Below, piece after piece: positions 18,165 to 28,247 of a stretch of 64,000 nt of DNA (the stretch's first letter is position 1; the number at the start of each line of letters is the position of its first letter). The position numbers and the translations under genes are program-made. The notes beneath the pieces were generated by a model, which made no database searches, had not been told where the DNA came from, and saw only the letters and a list, made by a program, of their open reading frames with translations. Origin of the DNA: an uncultured Colwellia sp. (lineage in GTDB: Bacteria > Pseudomonadota > Gammaproteobacteria > Enterobacterales > Alteromonadaceae); assembly GCA_913058395.1 (NCBI GenBank), contig CAJXQI010000003.1:124001-188000 (forward strand), read 5' to 3'.

Positions 18165-19337
18165 ATGCCAATTATCAATAAAAAATCACTTGCTACTGTG
18201 GCAGGATTAACCAGTATTTTTCTCGCCATTACTATCAATGGTGCCTTGTCTGCCAATCAGCAAAAAACACCGCCGCCAAAAGTAGCACCACAATATCCAG
18301 TAGTGTCGGTCACGGCAGTTGCTGCTATTAGTCAACGTGCTGAAGTGACCGCTTATGGTGAAGTTAAATCGCGAAATCAATTAGCACTAACCTCACAAGT
18401 GAGTGGCCAAATTACCTATTTGTCAGATAAATTTTTAACGGGTAACACCTTTAAAAAAGGTGAATTGCTGGCAGAAATTGAACCGATAGTTTATCAACAG
18501 GCATTGGCAAATGCGCAAGCAAATTTAGCGGATGCTGAATTAGCCTTAGCACAAGAGCAGCTTAATAGCCGCCAAGCGGAAGAAGAGTGGCAACAATCAG
18601 GTTTAGCTAGCGAACAAGCTTCAGATTTAGTCTTGCGTAAACCACAATTAGCGGTAGCAAAGGCAAAATACGCAATGTCGCTAAAAGAAGTAGAAAAAGC
18701 ACAATATGACTTAGCACAAAACAAGTTACGCGCGCCATTTGATGCCTTAGTGGTTTCAAAACAAGTGCAAGTGGGTAGTAATGTACAAACGGGCACAACC
18801 TTAGCGGATTTATATGACATTTCATTATTTGAAGTGGCTTTGCCGTTATCGGCACAACAATGGCAATTATTGCCGAAGACGATAAATGACTCACAGCAAA
18901 TAACGGCTATAGAAGTTCAATTAACCGATGAGTCAACGCAGCAGCAATGGCCAGCCGTAGTTGACCGAGTTGAACAGCATATTGATTCGCAAAGTCGTCA
19001 ACGTTCATTAGTTGCCGTTGTTAAACAGCCAATTGCATTAGCGCAGCCGTTATTTCCAGGCTCGTTTGTTAAAGCCAATATTCATGGTGAACAAATTGAG
19101 CAGCTGTGGCAATTACCGGCGTCGGCTCTCGTTGATAGTAATACGGTGTGGCAGGTAAATGATGACGGCTTACTCGATTATTTATCGATAAACGTGATGT
19201 TCTCACAAAACAATGCCGTTTATGTTCAGCCAATTGATAAAAACGTTACAAGTAAAGCTGTCAATATTGTTAATCGCCCGCTCGCTAGCTACTTAAAAAA
19301 TATGAAAGTTGAAGCGAAAGTAGAGGAGTTGCTGTAA
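18165..19337 (+). CDS. RND efflux periplasmic adaptor (HlyD/AcrA family)
   Basis: A 390-residue membrane-fusion protein. An N-terminal hydrophobic segment (about 9-28) anchors or exports it. Next come a biotinyl-lipoyl-like half (LTSQVSGQITYLSDKF), a coiled-coil hairpin rich in Ala, Gln and Glu (about 105-185), the second lipoyl half (LRAPFDALVVSKQVQVGSNV) and beta-barrel domains. Its stop overlaps the start of the permease gene (TAATG). It links the permease to the outer-membrane factor. Confidence 0.93.
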   Translation: MPIINKKSLATVAGLTSIFLAITINGALSANQQKTPPPKVAPQYPVVSVTAVAAISQRAEVTAYGEVKSRNQLALTSQVSGQITYLSDKFLTGNTFKKGELLAEIEPIVYQQALANAQANLADAELALAQEQLNSRQAEEEWQQSGLASEQASDLVLRKPQLAVAKAKYAMSLKEVEKAQYDLAQNKLRAPFDALVVSKQVQVGSNVQTGTTLADLYDISLFEVALPLSAQQWQLLPKTINDSQQITAIEVQLTDESTQQQWPAVVDRVEQHIDSQSRQRSLVAVVKQPIALAQPLFPGSFVKANIHGEQIEQLWQLPASALVDSNTVWQVNDDGLLDYLSINVMFSQNNAVYVQPIDKNVTSKAVNIVNRPLASYLKNMKVEAKVEELL

Positions 19338-22300
19338 TGACACCTGCACATCACCAACGCGGTATTATCGCTTGGTTTGCTGGCAATTCAGTTGCCGCAA
19401 ACTTGCTGATGCTATCAATCATCTTTCTTGGCTTAATGTCGTTTAATCAATTACGCAAAGAGGCATTTCCGCCGTGGGCGACTGACTCTATTCGTATTTC
19501 GATGACCTATGATAGCGGTGATGCCAAGCTTTCTGAGGAAGGTATTGCGATAAAAATTGAAGAAGCACTAGCAACAGTACAAGGCATTAAACGGGTTACT
19601 TCAACCTCAAATGCCAATGGCAGTAATGTCACGGTTGAAGCAACCTCAAGCTATGATCTTGATATTTTATTACGTGATGTAAAAGCCAAAGTAGATGCTA
19701 TTTATAATTTTCCTGCCGCGGCGGAAAAGCCAAGCATAGAGAAAATGACGCAATTGAATCACGCTTATTCAATTAAAATTTTTGGCGATAGTGACCGTAC
19801 CGCATTGCAAGCCATTGCCGAACGTCTAAAAGTTGATTTACTCGCGCAGCCATCAATCTCAAATGTGACGATAAAAGGCAAAGCTGAGCCGATGATGTCG
19901 ATCGAGCTTGATGAGCAAAAGCTACAGGCTTACAACTTATCATTTTCAGATGTTGCTGATGTGGTTAATAGTGAATCATCTACCGCTATTTCCACCAGTT
20001 TACGTAATGCCGACAAAGTTGTGCGTTTAAAGGTGGCTGAACAAGCTTACCAACAAAAAGAATTTGCCAATATTCCCTTAGTTACTTTGGCTGATGGTAG
20101 CCAAATACTCTTAGGTGATGTCGCGAAAATTAACGATGATTTTGCTGATGATGTTTTTGTGGTTGGTCGTTATAACGGACAGCCCGGTATCGGCGTGGAA
20201 ATTAACGTTGATGACAACGGCGATGTATTAAAAATTGTTGAGCAGGCTAATAATATTGTTAGTAAGTGGCAAGAAAGCGCTTTGCTACCACAAAATGTTG
20301 TCATGGAAACATGGAATGATGGCGGCACCTTAATTCGTGATCGTTTAGCGCTATTAGTTAAAAATGCTTTATCAGGTATTGCGTTAGTTTTTATCGTTTT
20401 AGCAATATTTCTAAACTTACGTGTCGCATTTTGGGTAACGGCAGGCTTACCTTTTATTTTCTGCGGTACGCTATTCTTTATGACCGACAGTTTTACCGGC
20501 ATGACCATAAATGAAATGACCACGTTTGGTTTTATTCTCGCGCTCGGTATTGTGGTTGATGATGCTGTGGTGGTCGGCGAAAGCATTTACGCAACGCGAA
20601 AAGCGCAAGGCGACTCAATTAAAAGTACCGTTGTTGGCGCACAAAAGGTCGCTGTGCCTACGATATTTGGTGTGTTAACAACGGTGGCGACTTTTATCGC
20701 TCTGGCTAATGTTGAAGGCGGCATGGGGCAAGTGTATTCGCAGTTTGCCGTTATCGTAACGATTTGTTTATTGCTGTCTGTGGTGGAATCTAAGTTAATT
20801 TTACCATCACATTTAGCGCATTTAGACACCCACAGAACAACGAATACAAGCGGTTGGAAAAACATTTGGCCACGTATTCAAGACACTGCCGACAATAGCC
20901 TGCAGTGGTTTAGCGACCGTATCTATCAACCAGCAATTAAATGGGCGGTAAATTATCGCTATGGTGTGCTATGTGGTTTTATTGCTATTTTCATTTTAGT
21001 GATAGGCATGCCAACTAACGGTGGTGTGCGTGTGGCATTCTTCCCTGATATTCCAGGTAGTGTAATTGAAGCCAGTATATCGATGCAAAATGATGCTAGC
21101 TTTGGTCAAACCAATAAAAACTTAAATACGCTTGAGCTTGCGGCGCAAAGCACTGACCAAGAATTAATGGCAAAATATGGCCAGCAAGGCACGGGCATTG
21201 ATACCATTGAAGTGATCGGTGAAAGTGATTTAGCAGGCTCAATTGTTGTTGAACTTGATGAAGGTGCGCCTTATGGCTTAAATGAGTTTGCACGTGTTTG
21301 GAAAATGCAGGTAAAAACGCCAGAAGGGGTGAGAAAATTAGATATTCGCTCGGGTTTTGGTGGTGGTGATAACTTTAAAGTTGAGCTGAAAGCGTGGAAT
21401 ACCGAGACCATCCGCGTTGCAGGGCAGGAAATAAAATCGGCGATATCAGAAGTCGCTGGCGTTAGTGGTATTGATGACAACTTTGATTCAGGACAAGCGC
21501 AATTACGGTTTGAATTAAACGAGCAAGGCTTAGCGTTAGGGTTGACCACACAAGCTTTATCTCGTCAGGTGCTACAAGCATTTGGTGGTGAAATTGTACA
21601 AAGCTATCAACGTGGTAAAGATGAAGTGAAAGTCAGAATTCGTTACCCTGAAAAACAACGCCAAACCGTTGATGATGTGATGAAAGCTAATGTTCGGTTA
21701 ACTGATGGCCAAGTGGTGCCATTGGCTTTAGTGGCAACGGTAAGCTCTGAATATCAACAAAATGATATTACCCGTATTTCTGGCTTGCCGGCGGTATATG
21801 TCAGTGCGCAAGTTGATAAAGATGCTATTTCTTCTAATGAATTAGTGCTTGAGCTAGAAAAAGAGCTTATTCCTCGTTTAGAAAACAAATACCCAGATCT
21901 GGCCATTCATTTTGCCGGAGAAGCGGAAGAGCAAGCGGAAACCACAGATTCAATGACACGCTTATTCATTATGGCCATGGCGGCAATTTATATTTTATTA
22001 GCCATTCCATTGCGTTCATACGTGCAGCCAGTGATTATTATGATGGCGATCCCATTTGGCTTAGTGGGAGCAATTTTAGGCCACTGGTTAAATGATATGG
22101 TACTGAGTGTTTTATCTTTTAATGGTATTGTTGCCTTAAGTGGTGTGGTGGTAAATGATAGTTTATTGCTAGTCTCGCGCTTTAACTCCTTGAAGCAGCA
22201 AAAAGCGAAAGTCTCAGAAGCTATTATTGAAGCTTGTACCGGACGTTTACGCGCAGTATTGTTAACCTCAATAACGACTTATGCGGGTTTAATGCCGTTA

Positions 22301-22501
22301 TTAAGTGAAACGTCAACGCAAGCTCAGTTTATTATTCCTGCAGCAGCGTCATTAGGATATGGTATTTTATTTGCAACCTTTATTACCCTGTTATTGGTGC
22401 CGTCATTACTGATGATGCATCAAGATGCAATAAACTTAATCGATCGCTTAAAACAAAAATTCACTGCAAAACGTCGAGAGGAATTGATGCATGAGCATTA
22501 A
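19337..22501 (+). CDS. RND multidrug efflux permease (AcrB-like)
   Basis: A 1054-residue inner-membrane proton-driven pump of normal RND length with twelve expected membrane segments in two halves. The proton-relay aspartates are in GIVVDDAVVVGESIYA (middle of the first half), and the matching second-half segment is FNGIVALSGVVVNDSLLL. Periplasmic porter segments follow the first helix of each half. This is the drug/hydrophobe-type branch rather than the metal branch, since the CusA Met triad segments are absent. Substrates cannot be told. It ends overlapping the response-regulator gene by 11 bases. Confidence 0.94.
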   Translation: MTPAHHQRGIIAWFAGNSVAANLLMLSIIFLGLMSFNQLRKEAFPPWATDSIRISMTYDSGDAKLSEEGIAIKIEEALATVQGIKRVTSTSNANGSNVTVEATSSYDLDILLRDVKAKVDAIYNFPAAAEKPSIEKMTQLNHAYSIKIFGDSDRTALQAIAERLKVDLLAQPSISNVTIKGKAEPMMSIELDEQKLQAYNLSFSDVADVVNSESSTAISTSLRNADKVVRLKVAEQAYQQKEFANIPLVTLADGSQILLGDVAKINDDFADDVFVVGRYNGQPGIGVEINVDDNGDVLKIVEQANNIVSKWQESALLPQNVVMETWNDGGTLIRDRLALLVKNALSGIALVFIVLAIFLNLRVAFWVTAGLPFIFCGTLFFMTDSFTGMTINEMTTFGFILALGIVVDDAVVVGESIYATRKAQGDSIKSTVVGAQKVAVPTIFGVLTTVATFIALANVEGGMGQVYSQFAVIVTICLLLSVVESKLILPSHLAHLDTHRTTNTSGWKNIWPRIQDTADNSLQWFSDRIYQPAIKWAVNYRYGVLCGFIAIFILVIGMPTNGGVRVAFFPDIPGSVIEASISMQNDASFGQTNKNLNTLELAAQSTDQELMAKYGQQGTGIDTIEVIGESDLAGSIVVELDEGAPYGLNEFARVWKMQVKTPEGVRKLDIRSGFGGGDNFKVELKAWNTETIRVAGQEIKSAISEVAGVSGIDDNFDSGQAQLRFELNEQGLALGLTTQALSRQVLQAFGGEIVQSYQRGKDEVKVRIRYPEKQRQTVDDVMKANVRLTDGQVVPLALVATVSSEYQQNDITRISGLPAVYVSAQVDKDAISSNELVLELEKELIPRLENKYPDLAIHFAGEAEEQAETTDSMTRLFIMAMAAIYILLAIPLRSYVQPVIIMMAIPFGLVGAILGHWLNDMVLSVLSFNGIVALSGVVVNDSLLLVSRFNSLKQQKAKVSEAIIEACTGRLRAVLLTSITTYAGLMPLLSETSTQAQFIIPAAASLGYGILFATFITLLLVPSLLMMHQDAINLIDRLKQKFTAKRREELMHEH

Positions 22502-23165
22502 TGTATTATTAGTAGAAGATGATATTGATTTGGCTGCTACGGTTGTTGATTATTTAGAAATTGAAGGTGTTCGCTGCGACCATGCAGCGAATGGAATTCA
22601 AGGTTTATCGCTAATTGGAGCCAATGATTATCAAGTTATTTTACTCGATTTGAATTTACCAAAACTTGATGGCTTATCGGTTTGCCAAAAAGTTCGAGAA
22701 AATAGTGATGATACACCAATTTTAATGCTCACTGCCCGTGACTCACTCGGTGATAAAGTCGCAGGCTTTGATGCGGGTACAGATGATTACTTAGTAAAAC
22801 CTTTTGAAATTGAGGAACTTTTAATTCGTGTTATTGCCTTATCTAAACGCCGTAGCGGTCAAGCAAGTACCTTAAATGTTGATGAGCTAACACTAGCGTT
22901 AAAAGCACGTAGCGCTACTTATGCAGGAGACAACATTAAGCTAACGCCGATCACGTTCAAGTTACTTGAAAAGCTAATGCGAGAAGCAAATAAACCTGTG
23001 TCTCGTGCTGCCTTAATGCAAGCTGTGTGGGGCGATGAACAGCCTGATAGTAATAGCTTAAAGGTACATATTCACCATCTTAGAAAACAACTTGAGAAAG
23101 TTGAGGCTAATTTGGTTATTGAAACCGAAACCGGTTTTGGTTTCGTTTTACGCGCAAAGCAATGA
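22491..23165 (+). CDS. OmpR-family response regulator of the efflux operon
   Basis: A 224-residue two-domain regulator. The receiver domain (1-120) has the acidic pair VEDD, phosphoacceptor Asp53 (LLDLNLPKLDG), the Thr of MLTARD and the Lys of LVKPF. The C-terminal winged helix (about 130-222) shows LTPITFKLLEKLM and VHIHHLRKQLEK. It overlaps the permease gene and is followed by the sensor kinase gene, so pump and regulator are co-expressed. Confidence 0.94.
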   Translation: MSINVLLVEDDIDLAATVVDYLEIEGVRCDHAANGIQGLSLIGANDYQVILLDLNLPKLDGLSVCQKVRENSDDTPILMLTARDSLGDKVAGFDAGTDDYLVKPFEIEELLIRVIALSKRRSGQASTLNVDELTLALKARSATYAGDNIKLTPITFKLLEKLMREANKPVSRAALMQAVWGDEQPDSNSLKVHIHHLRKQLEKVEANLVIETETGFGFVLRAKQ

Positions 23166-23185
23166 TAGGAAATAGAGCGATATAA

Positions 23186-24448
23186 ATGAGTATTCGAACC
23201 TATATTTTTGCCCTGCTGACCAGCTTTGTGTTGCTGATTGCAGTAATATTATCTTATCAAAGTGCCCGACTTTTTATTGGCTCATTTGATATGGTCATAG
23301 AAGATATGATGCTACAAATTGGGGAAGAATACCCTAACAATGGCAAGGTGGAACAAGTAGTTCTTGAGTATCATGTCACCACTGATTGGCAAAAAGTACC
23401 GCAACCAGTACGAAATTACTTCCCCATTATCCCTGAAGAAACCGAAGAGCTGCATTCTAAGTTTGTTGACTGGGCATATATTGCGCCACCGAAAAAAATA
23501 TACTCTTTATTAGTGTTAAATAGAGACGGTAAGCAAGTCTTTGTGTCACGGTATAATGAAAATATTCATGATGAAATGGCTTCAGAGCACGAGGATGATT
23601 TTTTTATTGATCCTATGGTGATCATTATTTTGGTGGGTTTATCCGGTATCATAATTTTTATCTTAGTACTGCTTTACGTGTTTAAGAAAATTGCGGTGCC
23701 GATGGAGTCATTACAAACATGGGGTAAGCAATTAAAATTGACTGAGCTAGGTAAAGCTCGCCCTGACTTTAGGTTTAAAGAGCTAAACGACTTAGCTGCA
23801 CTGATTCATGACAACCTTGCATCAGTTGCGGATTCTGTTGAACGTGAACAAACATTCTTAAGCTATGCCAGCCATGAACTTCGTACACCTATCGCGGTGA
23901 TGAGAAGCAACTCCGCTCTCTTGGAAAAGGTAAACCCGTATCCGTCAGAGAAAGAACGAGAAATTCGCGATCGTATTCAACGTGCAAGTTTTACCATGAA
24001 GTCGATGACTGAAACCTTACTGTGGTTAAGCCGTGACGGTAATGCTGATATGCAAATTGAAAACACTAAACTAGGAGTTTTGGTGAGCAACGCGCAGACA
24101 GAATTAGCATATTTGTTAGCGGGTAAAAATGTTGCAGTGAATGTTTGTACCGATCAAAGCTCAGTGCCGCTAGCGTTAGTGCCTAGTATGATTGTACTTA
24201 ATAATTTGCTCAGAAATGCTTTTCAACATACTCAATGTGGACAGGTTGATATTCTACAACGTGGTAGTGAAGTTATTATTAATAATATTGAACATGATAG
24301 TAACGACTTCAATGGACTCGAAGAAGAGCTTGGTTTTGGCTTAGGGATGCAACTGGTTGAAAAGTTAACAACGCAGTTTACATGGCCATTTTCCGTTAGC
24401 CAAGGGCAGAATGGTTACCATGTTACGGTGAACTTTAAAGCTGAATAG
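23186..24448 (+). CDS. sensor histidine kinase of the efflux operon
   Basis: A 420-residue inner-membrane kinase. Two membrane segments (about 6-28 and 144-166) enclose a periplasmic sensor of about 115 residues. A HAMP-like linker follows, then the H box SYASHELRTP (His230) and an ATPase domain with NNLLRNAFQHT as N box and GFGLGMQLVEKL as G2 box. The D-x-G region (around EHDSND) is less typical. It would phosphorylate the regulator encoded 20 bases upstream. The signal is unknown. Confidence 0.92.
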   Translation: MSIRTYIFALLTSFVLLIAVILSYQSARLFIGSFDMVIEDMMLQIGEEYPNNGKVEQVVLEYHVTTDWQKVPQPVRNYFPIIPEETEELHSKFVDWAYIAPPKKIYSLLVLNRDGKQVFVSRYNENIHDEMASEHEDDFFIDPMVIIILVGLSGIIIFILVLLYVFKKIAVPMESLQTWGKQLKLTELGKARPDFRFKELNDLAALIHDNLASVADSVEREQTFLSYASHELRTPIAVMRSNSALLEKVNPYPSEKEREIRDRIQRASFTMKSMTETLLWLSRDGNADMQIENTKLGVLVSNAQTELAYLLAGKNVAVNVCTDQSSVPLALVPSMIVLNNLLRNAFQHTQCGQVDILQRGSEVIINNIEHDSNDFNGLEEELGFGLGMQLVEKLTTQFTWPFSVSQGQNGYHVTVNFKAE

Positions 24449-24454
24449 TGACGC

Positions 24455-24509
24455 AGACAACCTTTGATAATCTATAACTTTAAGCTGTTTAGGTATAGTA
24501 AGGTTGTCT
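24455..24509. terminator. 10-bp inverted repeat between convergent genes
   Basis: AGACAACCTT at 24455-24464 and its exact complement AAGGTTGTCT at 24500-24509, with a 35-base loop. It starts just after the kinase stop codon. The long loop and lack of a T tract make it an uncertain terminator. Confidence 0.35.
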
Positions 24510-24541
24510 CGCTAACTCAGTCGCTAACTCAGTCGCTAACT
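24509..24541. repeat. 12-bp tandem repeat, 2.75 copies
   Basis: TCGCTAACTCAG repeats at 24509-24520 and 24521-24532, with a partial third unit at 24533-24541. The last unit runs into the stop codon of the LptA-like gene on the minus strand. It is likely a replication-slippage product. Confidence 0.7.
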
Positions 24542-24881
24542 ACTTGTAGGTAAACGTTACTTTATCCATTTTCGCAACAAGGCCTTGTTGTGATGGCGTA
24601 AAGGTAACTCGTTGAGTTTTTGCGACGGCATTATCAAGAATAATTTCTACGTCACCTTCCATTATTGTGGTATTTTTCTGTAAAGAAACGTGGCTCGACT
24701 TCGTTGATAAGTTGCCATTAGCAAAGGCAATTCTAACGTTGCCGCTGTAAGTGTGAAGTTTACTGTCTTGAGAAATAGTTTGTCTTTTGGCAGTAATTTC
24801 CATTTCATTTGCCACAACAACATTTGATAAAGCACTTGATAAGACTACAGTTAATAGCGTTAATGTTTTAAATAATTTCAT
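24540..24881 (-). CDS. small LptA/OstA-like periplasmic protein
   Basis: A 113-residue protein with a signal peptide (about 1-24, ending VVA). The mature part, with MEITAKRQTISQDSKLHTYSGNVRI, EGDVEIIL and AKTQRVTF blocks, follows the beta-jellyroll pattern of the LptA/OstA domain that binds lipopolysaccharide in the periplasm. True LptA is longer (about 180 residues) and sits with lptB and lptC, which are absent here, so this is a short paralogue of unknown role. Convergent with the efflux operon. Confidence 0.7.
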   Translation of the reverse strand: MKLFKTLTLLTVVLSSALSNVVVANEMEITAKRQTISQDSKLHTYSGNVRIAFANGNLSTKSSHVSLQKNTTIMEGDVEIILDNAVAKTQRVTFTPSQQGLVAKMDKVTFTYK

Positions 24882-25074
24882 CTTGATTCCCCATCTAGAT
24901 TCATTAAATACTGCTTAAGCTCATCTACACCTTACTAAATTTTTAGCTGAATAACAGCGTTAATTTAAATCATCATAATAACTTCATAATTGAAATCGAT
25001 TTATTTTTTTTTCGCGGCTAGCTTACCTAGCTAAATTTGAAATTGTTAACTAAAACGTGTCAAAAGTTAACGTG

Positions 25075-25722
25075 TTAATGATTAAATTTACCCTGCTTAA
25101 GGTAGCAAATAACTTGTTTTATTACGTCATCGTTTCGCATCATAAATACATGGGTGGTTGGCATTTCAATGTGATCATTCATGCCATCAACTTTTGTGCT
25201 TTCAACCGAAACTTTACCGTCGTCAGTATCGGGAATAAGTGATGACAATATTAAGTTAATACTTTGCGTGCCGGCGATAATACCAACATCGAAATTCGCT
25301 TTGCCAAGTTGGTTTGGCAAGCTTAACGCGCCAGTGCCTAATTGTGCTCCAGCTTCGCCATTTACGAAACTAAAGCCCGGTAAATGGCTGAGTTTATCAA
25401 CAATTTCTGTGCCTTTATTTGGTGGCCCAAGCATCACCACTTTATTAAGGTTTTCAATACTGTGGTTACTAAGAAATTGTCTGACTAATATGCCGCCCAT
25501 GGAATGAGTGACAAAACTAACGGGTAGATCTCCACACTGGGCTAAGGCATCTGTAATGGTTTGTTCTGCTAGTTCTTCAATCGAGTAAGCGCGAGAAGGG
25601 TAGTCGATATTAAGCACGCGATAGCCTTCATCAGTTAATCGCTGTGCTATTTTGTCCATCGAATGTGCAGAGCGTGCTAAACCATGCAGTAAAATTACGC
25701 ATTCAGTTGCTGGTGTGGCCAT
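25075..25722 (-). CDS. alpha/beta hydrolase (lipase-like)
   Basis: A 215-residue alpha/beta hydrolase. It starts with the VILLHGL oxyanion segment (9-15), has the nucleophile elbow THSMGG with Ser74, and shows GPPNKGTEIVD as in PGAP1/lipase-type hydrolases. A likely catalytic His is in the PTTHVFMM segment near the C-terminus. No signal peptide is visible, so it is probably cytoplasmic. Substrate unknown. It lies 46 bases after the phospholipase D gene and may be in the same transcript. Confidence 0.85.
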   Translation of the reverse strand: MATPATECVILLHGLARSAHSMDKIAQRLTDEGYRVLNIDYPSRAYSIEELAEQTITDALAQCGDLPVSFVTHSMGGILVRQFLSNHSIENLNKVVMLGPPNKGTEIVDKLSHLPGFSFVNGEAGAQLGTGALSLPNQLGKANFDVGIIAGTQSINLILSSLIPDTDDGKVSVESTKVDGMNDHIEMPTTHVFMMRNDDVIKQVICYLKQGKFNH

Positions 25723-25768
25723 ATTTCACTTCCCATATAAGCGTTTTTACGAATTAACTTTCTTGCCA

Positions 25769-27340
25769 TTAAAGTATGCTTTTCGGCACAATGCGACGCA
25801 GCTTTACTTTTAACCTTTTCATAAAGCTTTCTTCGCTGTCAGGGTTCCAATCTAAGGTAATTGCCCAAGCATTTTCTGGCTGCATTTCTTCTAACATACC
25901 TTGCTTAACTTCTTGAGCAATTTTCTTTGACGGAATAATGACAAAGTTTTCAGTATTAAGGTTAGCACTGCGTGGGTCAACGTTATAGGTGCCAATAACG
26001 CTGGTATGGTCGTCAATCACCATTGATTTAGCGTGCAAGCCAAAAATAGGTGCTTGCTGTAACTGCTCATGCATCACTTCTGACATAATTTTTTGGCGAA
26101 TTTTTGCGTCAGGCTTAAATTCAAAAATTTGTGCGCCGGTTTTTAGTAGGGCTTTTCGGTCACGTTGATAACCGCTAAATGCTTCAAGGTTGTCGTTCGA
26201 CGCCAAACTGTTAGTCAATATTTTAACATCAACACCTCTATCTACTAAGGCTTTGAGAATTTTTCGTGTTGCTTTAGTCGTGATCAAATAAGGCGTTTGT
26301 ATTACCACATTGCTTTGGGCGCTTTGCAGTAAAGACACCAGTTTTTCAGTAGATAAGCCGCCACCGGCTAAAAATTTATTGGCATTGTTTTTACCGGGAA
26401 TATCTGAAATATACTCTACGTTTTCTAACCACTGTAATTGCTGTTGCTGTTGAATTTTTGCAATTGCTAAGGGCATTTCCTTAACTTTTTGTCTAACTGA
26501 AGGTGCGAAATTTTCTGGGTTACAGGCATATTGGTGTAGGGCAGTAAAGTCAGGAACATAGTTTGCCGCTTTTTTCGTTTTCACTAAATCAGCGACATCA
26601 ACACTTAACTTACTTTGCCAAAATTGGTCGAATGAGGTTTGAATTTTGCTAGTAATTCCGCCAACAAGTAGTACATCGCGATCACGGAAATTGAATTGAT
26701 GATCATAACCAAAATATTCATCTGCGACGTTTCGACCGCCGGTAATAGAAACTTTACCGTCAACCGTAAAAGTTTTGTTATGCATACGTTGATTTAATTG
26801 ATGAAAGTCAGTGGTTAGGTTGATGACTTTATCGAAAATGTTTTTACCAATATTGGCCATCGGGTTATAAATTTTAATTTCAATGTTTTCATGTGCAGTC
26901 AGGGTAAGCAATTCATCGCCACTGGCGTCAACCATAATGTCATCAACCAGTACTCGCACTTTAACACCACGTTCAGCAGCTTTTACTAAGTAGTCGGTCG
27001 CGATTAAGCCAACGTTGTCAGTTGAGAAAATGAAATATTGCACATCAATGGTATGCTCGGCATGTTCGGTTAACCAAGCTCGTGAAAGCATGGCTTCAAT
27101 GCCTTGTTCGAGTACATAAACGCCGGTTTTATTCTGCATTTTATTGCTAAAAGGGGCTAAATACTTAGACAGCATCGTGTTGTTAGTTGCTGGAATAGCC
27201 GCGCAATAGTCGTTTGACGATTCTGCAATTCTAACGGTTTGTGCGCTGCAAGCGAAAAGCGTACAACTAAGTAGCAAACTTAGCAGGGCTTTGCTAATCG
27301 TTGGCATTGTTCGAGCTAAAACTTTATGGTTATTTTGCAA
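25769..27340 (-). CDS. phospholipase D-family lipoprotein (cardiolipin-synthase-like)
   Basis: A protein of about 523 residues with two HKD motifs: HNKTFTVDGKVSITGGRN and HAKSMVIDDHTSVIGTYN, the two halves of a PLD active site. The N-terminus carries a lipoprotein signal with lipobox LFAC. Such proteins act on phospholipids at the envelope; ClsC-type cardiolipin synthases are the nearest familiar group. I place the start at TTG 27340, eight bases after AAGGA. The frame is open further upstream but would run into the XRE gene. An ATG at 27307 is the alternative. Confidence 0.85.
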   Translation of the reverse strand: MQNNHKVLARTMPTISKALLSLLLSCTLFACSAQTVRIAESSNDYCAAIPATNNTMLSKYLAPFSNKMQNKTGVYVLEQGIEAMLSRAWLTEHAEHTIDVQYFIFSTDNVGLIATDYLVKAAERGVKVRVLVDDIMVDASGDELLTLTAHENIEIKIYNPMANIGKNIFDKVINLTTDFHQLNQRMHNKTFTVDGKVSITGGRNVADEYFGYDHQFNFRDRDVLLVGGITSKIQTSFDQFWQSKLSVDVADLVKTKKAANYVPDFTALHQYACNPENFAPSVRQKVKEMPLAIAKIQQQQQLQWLENVEYISDIPGKNNANKFLAGGGLSTEKLVSLLQSAQSNVVIQTPYLITTKATRKILKALVDRGVDVKILTNSLASNDNLEAFSGYQRDRKALLKTGAQIFEFKPDAKIRQKIMSEVMHEQLQQAPIFGLHAKSMVIDDHTSVIGTYNVDPRSANLNTENFVIIPSKKIAQEVKQGMLEEMQPENAWAITLDWNPDSEESFMKRLKVKLRRIVPKSIL

Positions 27341-27389
27341 TGATACATTCCTTATAAAACACACGAAGACGTTTTTAATTATTCTAAGT

Positions 27390-28130
27390 TTAGCTTTTAA
27401 CTCGTCTAAGTTTTTGAAAGTGCGGTAATTCCCATGGTCGCATCGCCAATAGTAACCCAATATGCTGGCGGTTTTCTAATGGTAATGCTGCATCTTCCTG
27501 ATTCAGCTGCGCGACTTCTTTTTTCAATTGATTTAACTTGCGTTTGATTATGTCGATGGAGGTTTGGCTGTAAGTGCCGCGAATATAAAACCTGAAGCTA
27601 TTATCTTCAGTAAAAGGTGTTGCAAGAAAAGTCGCAATGCCGTCTTTAGTCATGAACTTTTCAAGTGGTCCGTGCGGTATCCACTGAAAATCTTGAGCAA
27701 TTAATACTTTATATTGGTTGTTTGGCAATAGCTCAATCATTTTCAAACGATCTAACTTTGCCAATAGTTGAATACATTCAAATTGGTCAATTTCATAATG
27801 TTGAATAATTTCATCAAACGACCAACCGTCGCGCACACAGGCGGCTACCAAAATCAGTTTAACGTCGCTTACTAGCTCTAATTCTTGTTCGGGTGACAGT
27901 TGACTGAGTTTCTTTTTTTGCTGTTCTACCAAAACAAATAAGTCTGATAAATTGATATTCAGCACGGTACAAATCTCTTCTAACCGAGCCAGACTGAATT
28001 GTTTTAATGACAACATGCGTTTTACATTGGCTTCGCTCATCGCTAAGTGCTTTGCCAAGGTTTTATAGGTAATATGCTGCTGTTTTAGCAAAGCTTTTAA
28101 AGTTGCACAAACATCATCTAACTGACTCAA
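27390..28130 (-). CDS. XRE-family transcriptional regulator with effector domain
   Basis: A 246-residue protein. Residues about 18-62 form an XRE/Cro helix-turn-helix (ITYKTLAKHLAMSEANVKRM, then FSLARLEEICTVL). The remaining 180 residues show a second winged-helix-like part (WSFDEIIQHYEIDQFECIQLL) and an uncharacterised C-terminal part. It precedes the phospholipase D gene on the same strand and is divergent from the gene at 28248, so it may control either. Confidence 0.82.
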   Translation of the reverse strand: MSQLDDVCATLKALLKQQHITYKTLAKHLAMSEANVKRMLSLKQFSLARLEEICTVLNINLSDLFVLVEQQKKKLSQLSPEQELELVSDVKLILVAACVRDGWSFDEIIQHYEIDQFECIQLLAKLDRLKMIELLPNNQYKVLIAQDFQWIPHGPLEKFMTKDGIATFLATPFTEDNSFRFYIRGTYSQTSIDIIKRKLNQLKKEVAQLNQEDAALPLENRQHIGLLLAMRPWELPHFQKLRRVKS

Positions 28131-28247
28131 AGTATTAAATTCCTATACCTTTGGTATTGATAGTTAATACATTAACTCTTTAGGTTTATTTATACAAACC
28201 GTTAGGCATACTCAATATCGTTTTTAACACTCATTAAGGAAGTTCAG

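Noticed and set aside
20170-20865. Long minus-strand open frames opposite the RND permease
   Set aside because: Antisense shadows of a highly conserved gene; no homology-like motif and no ribosome site.
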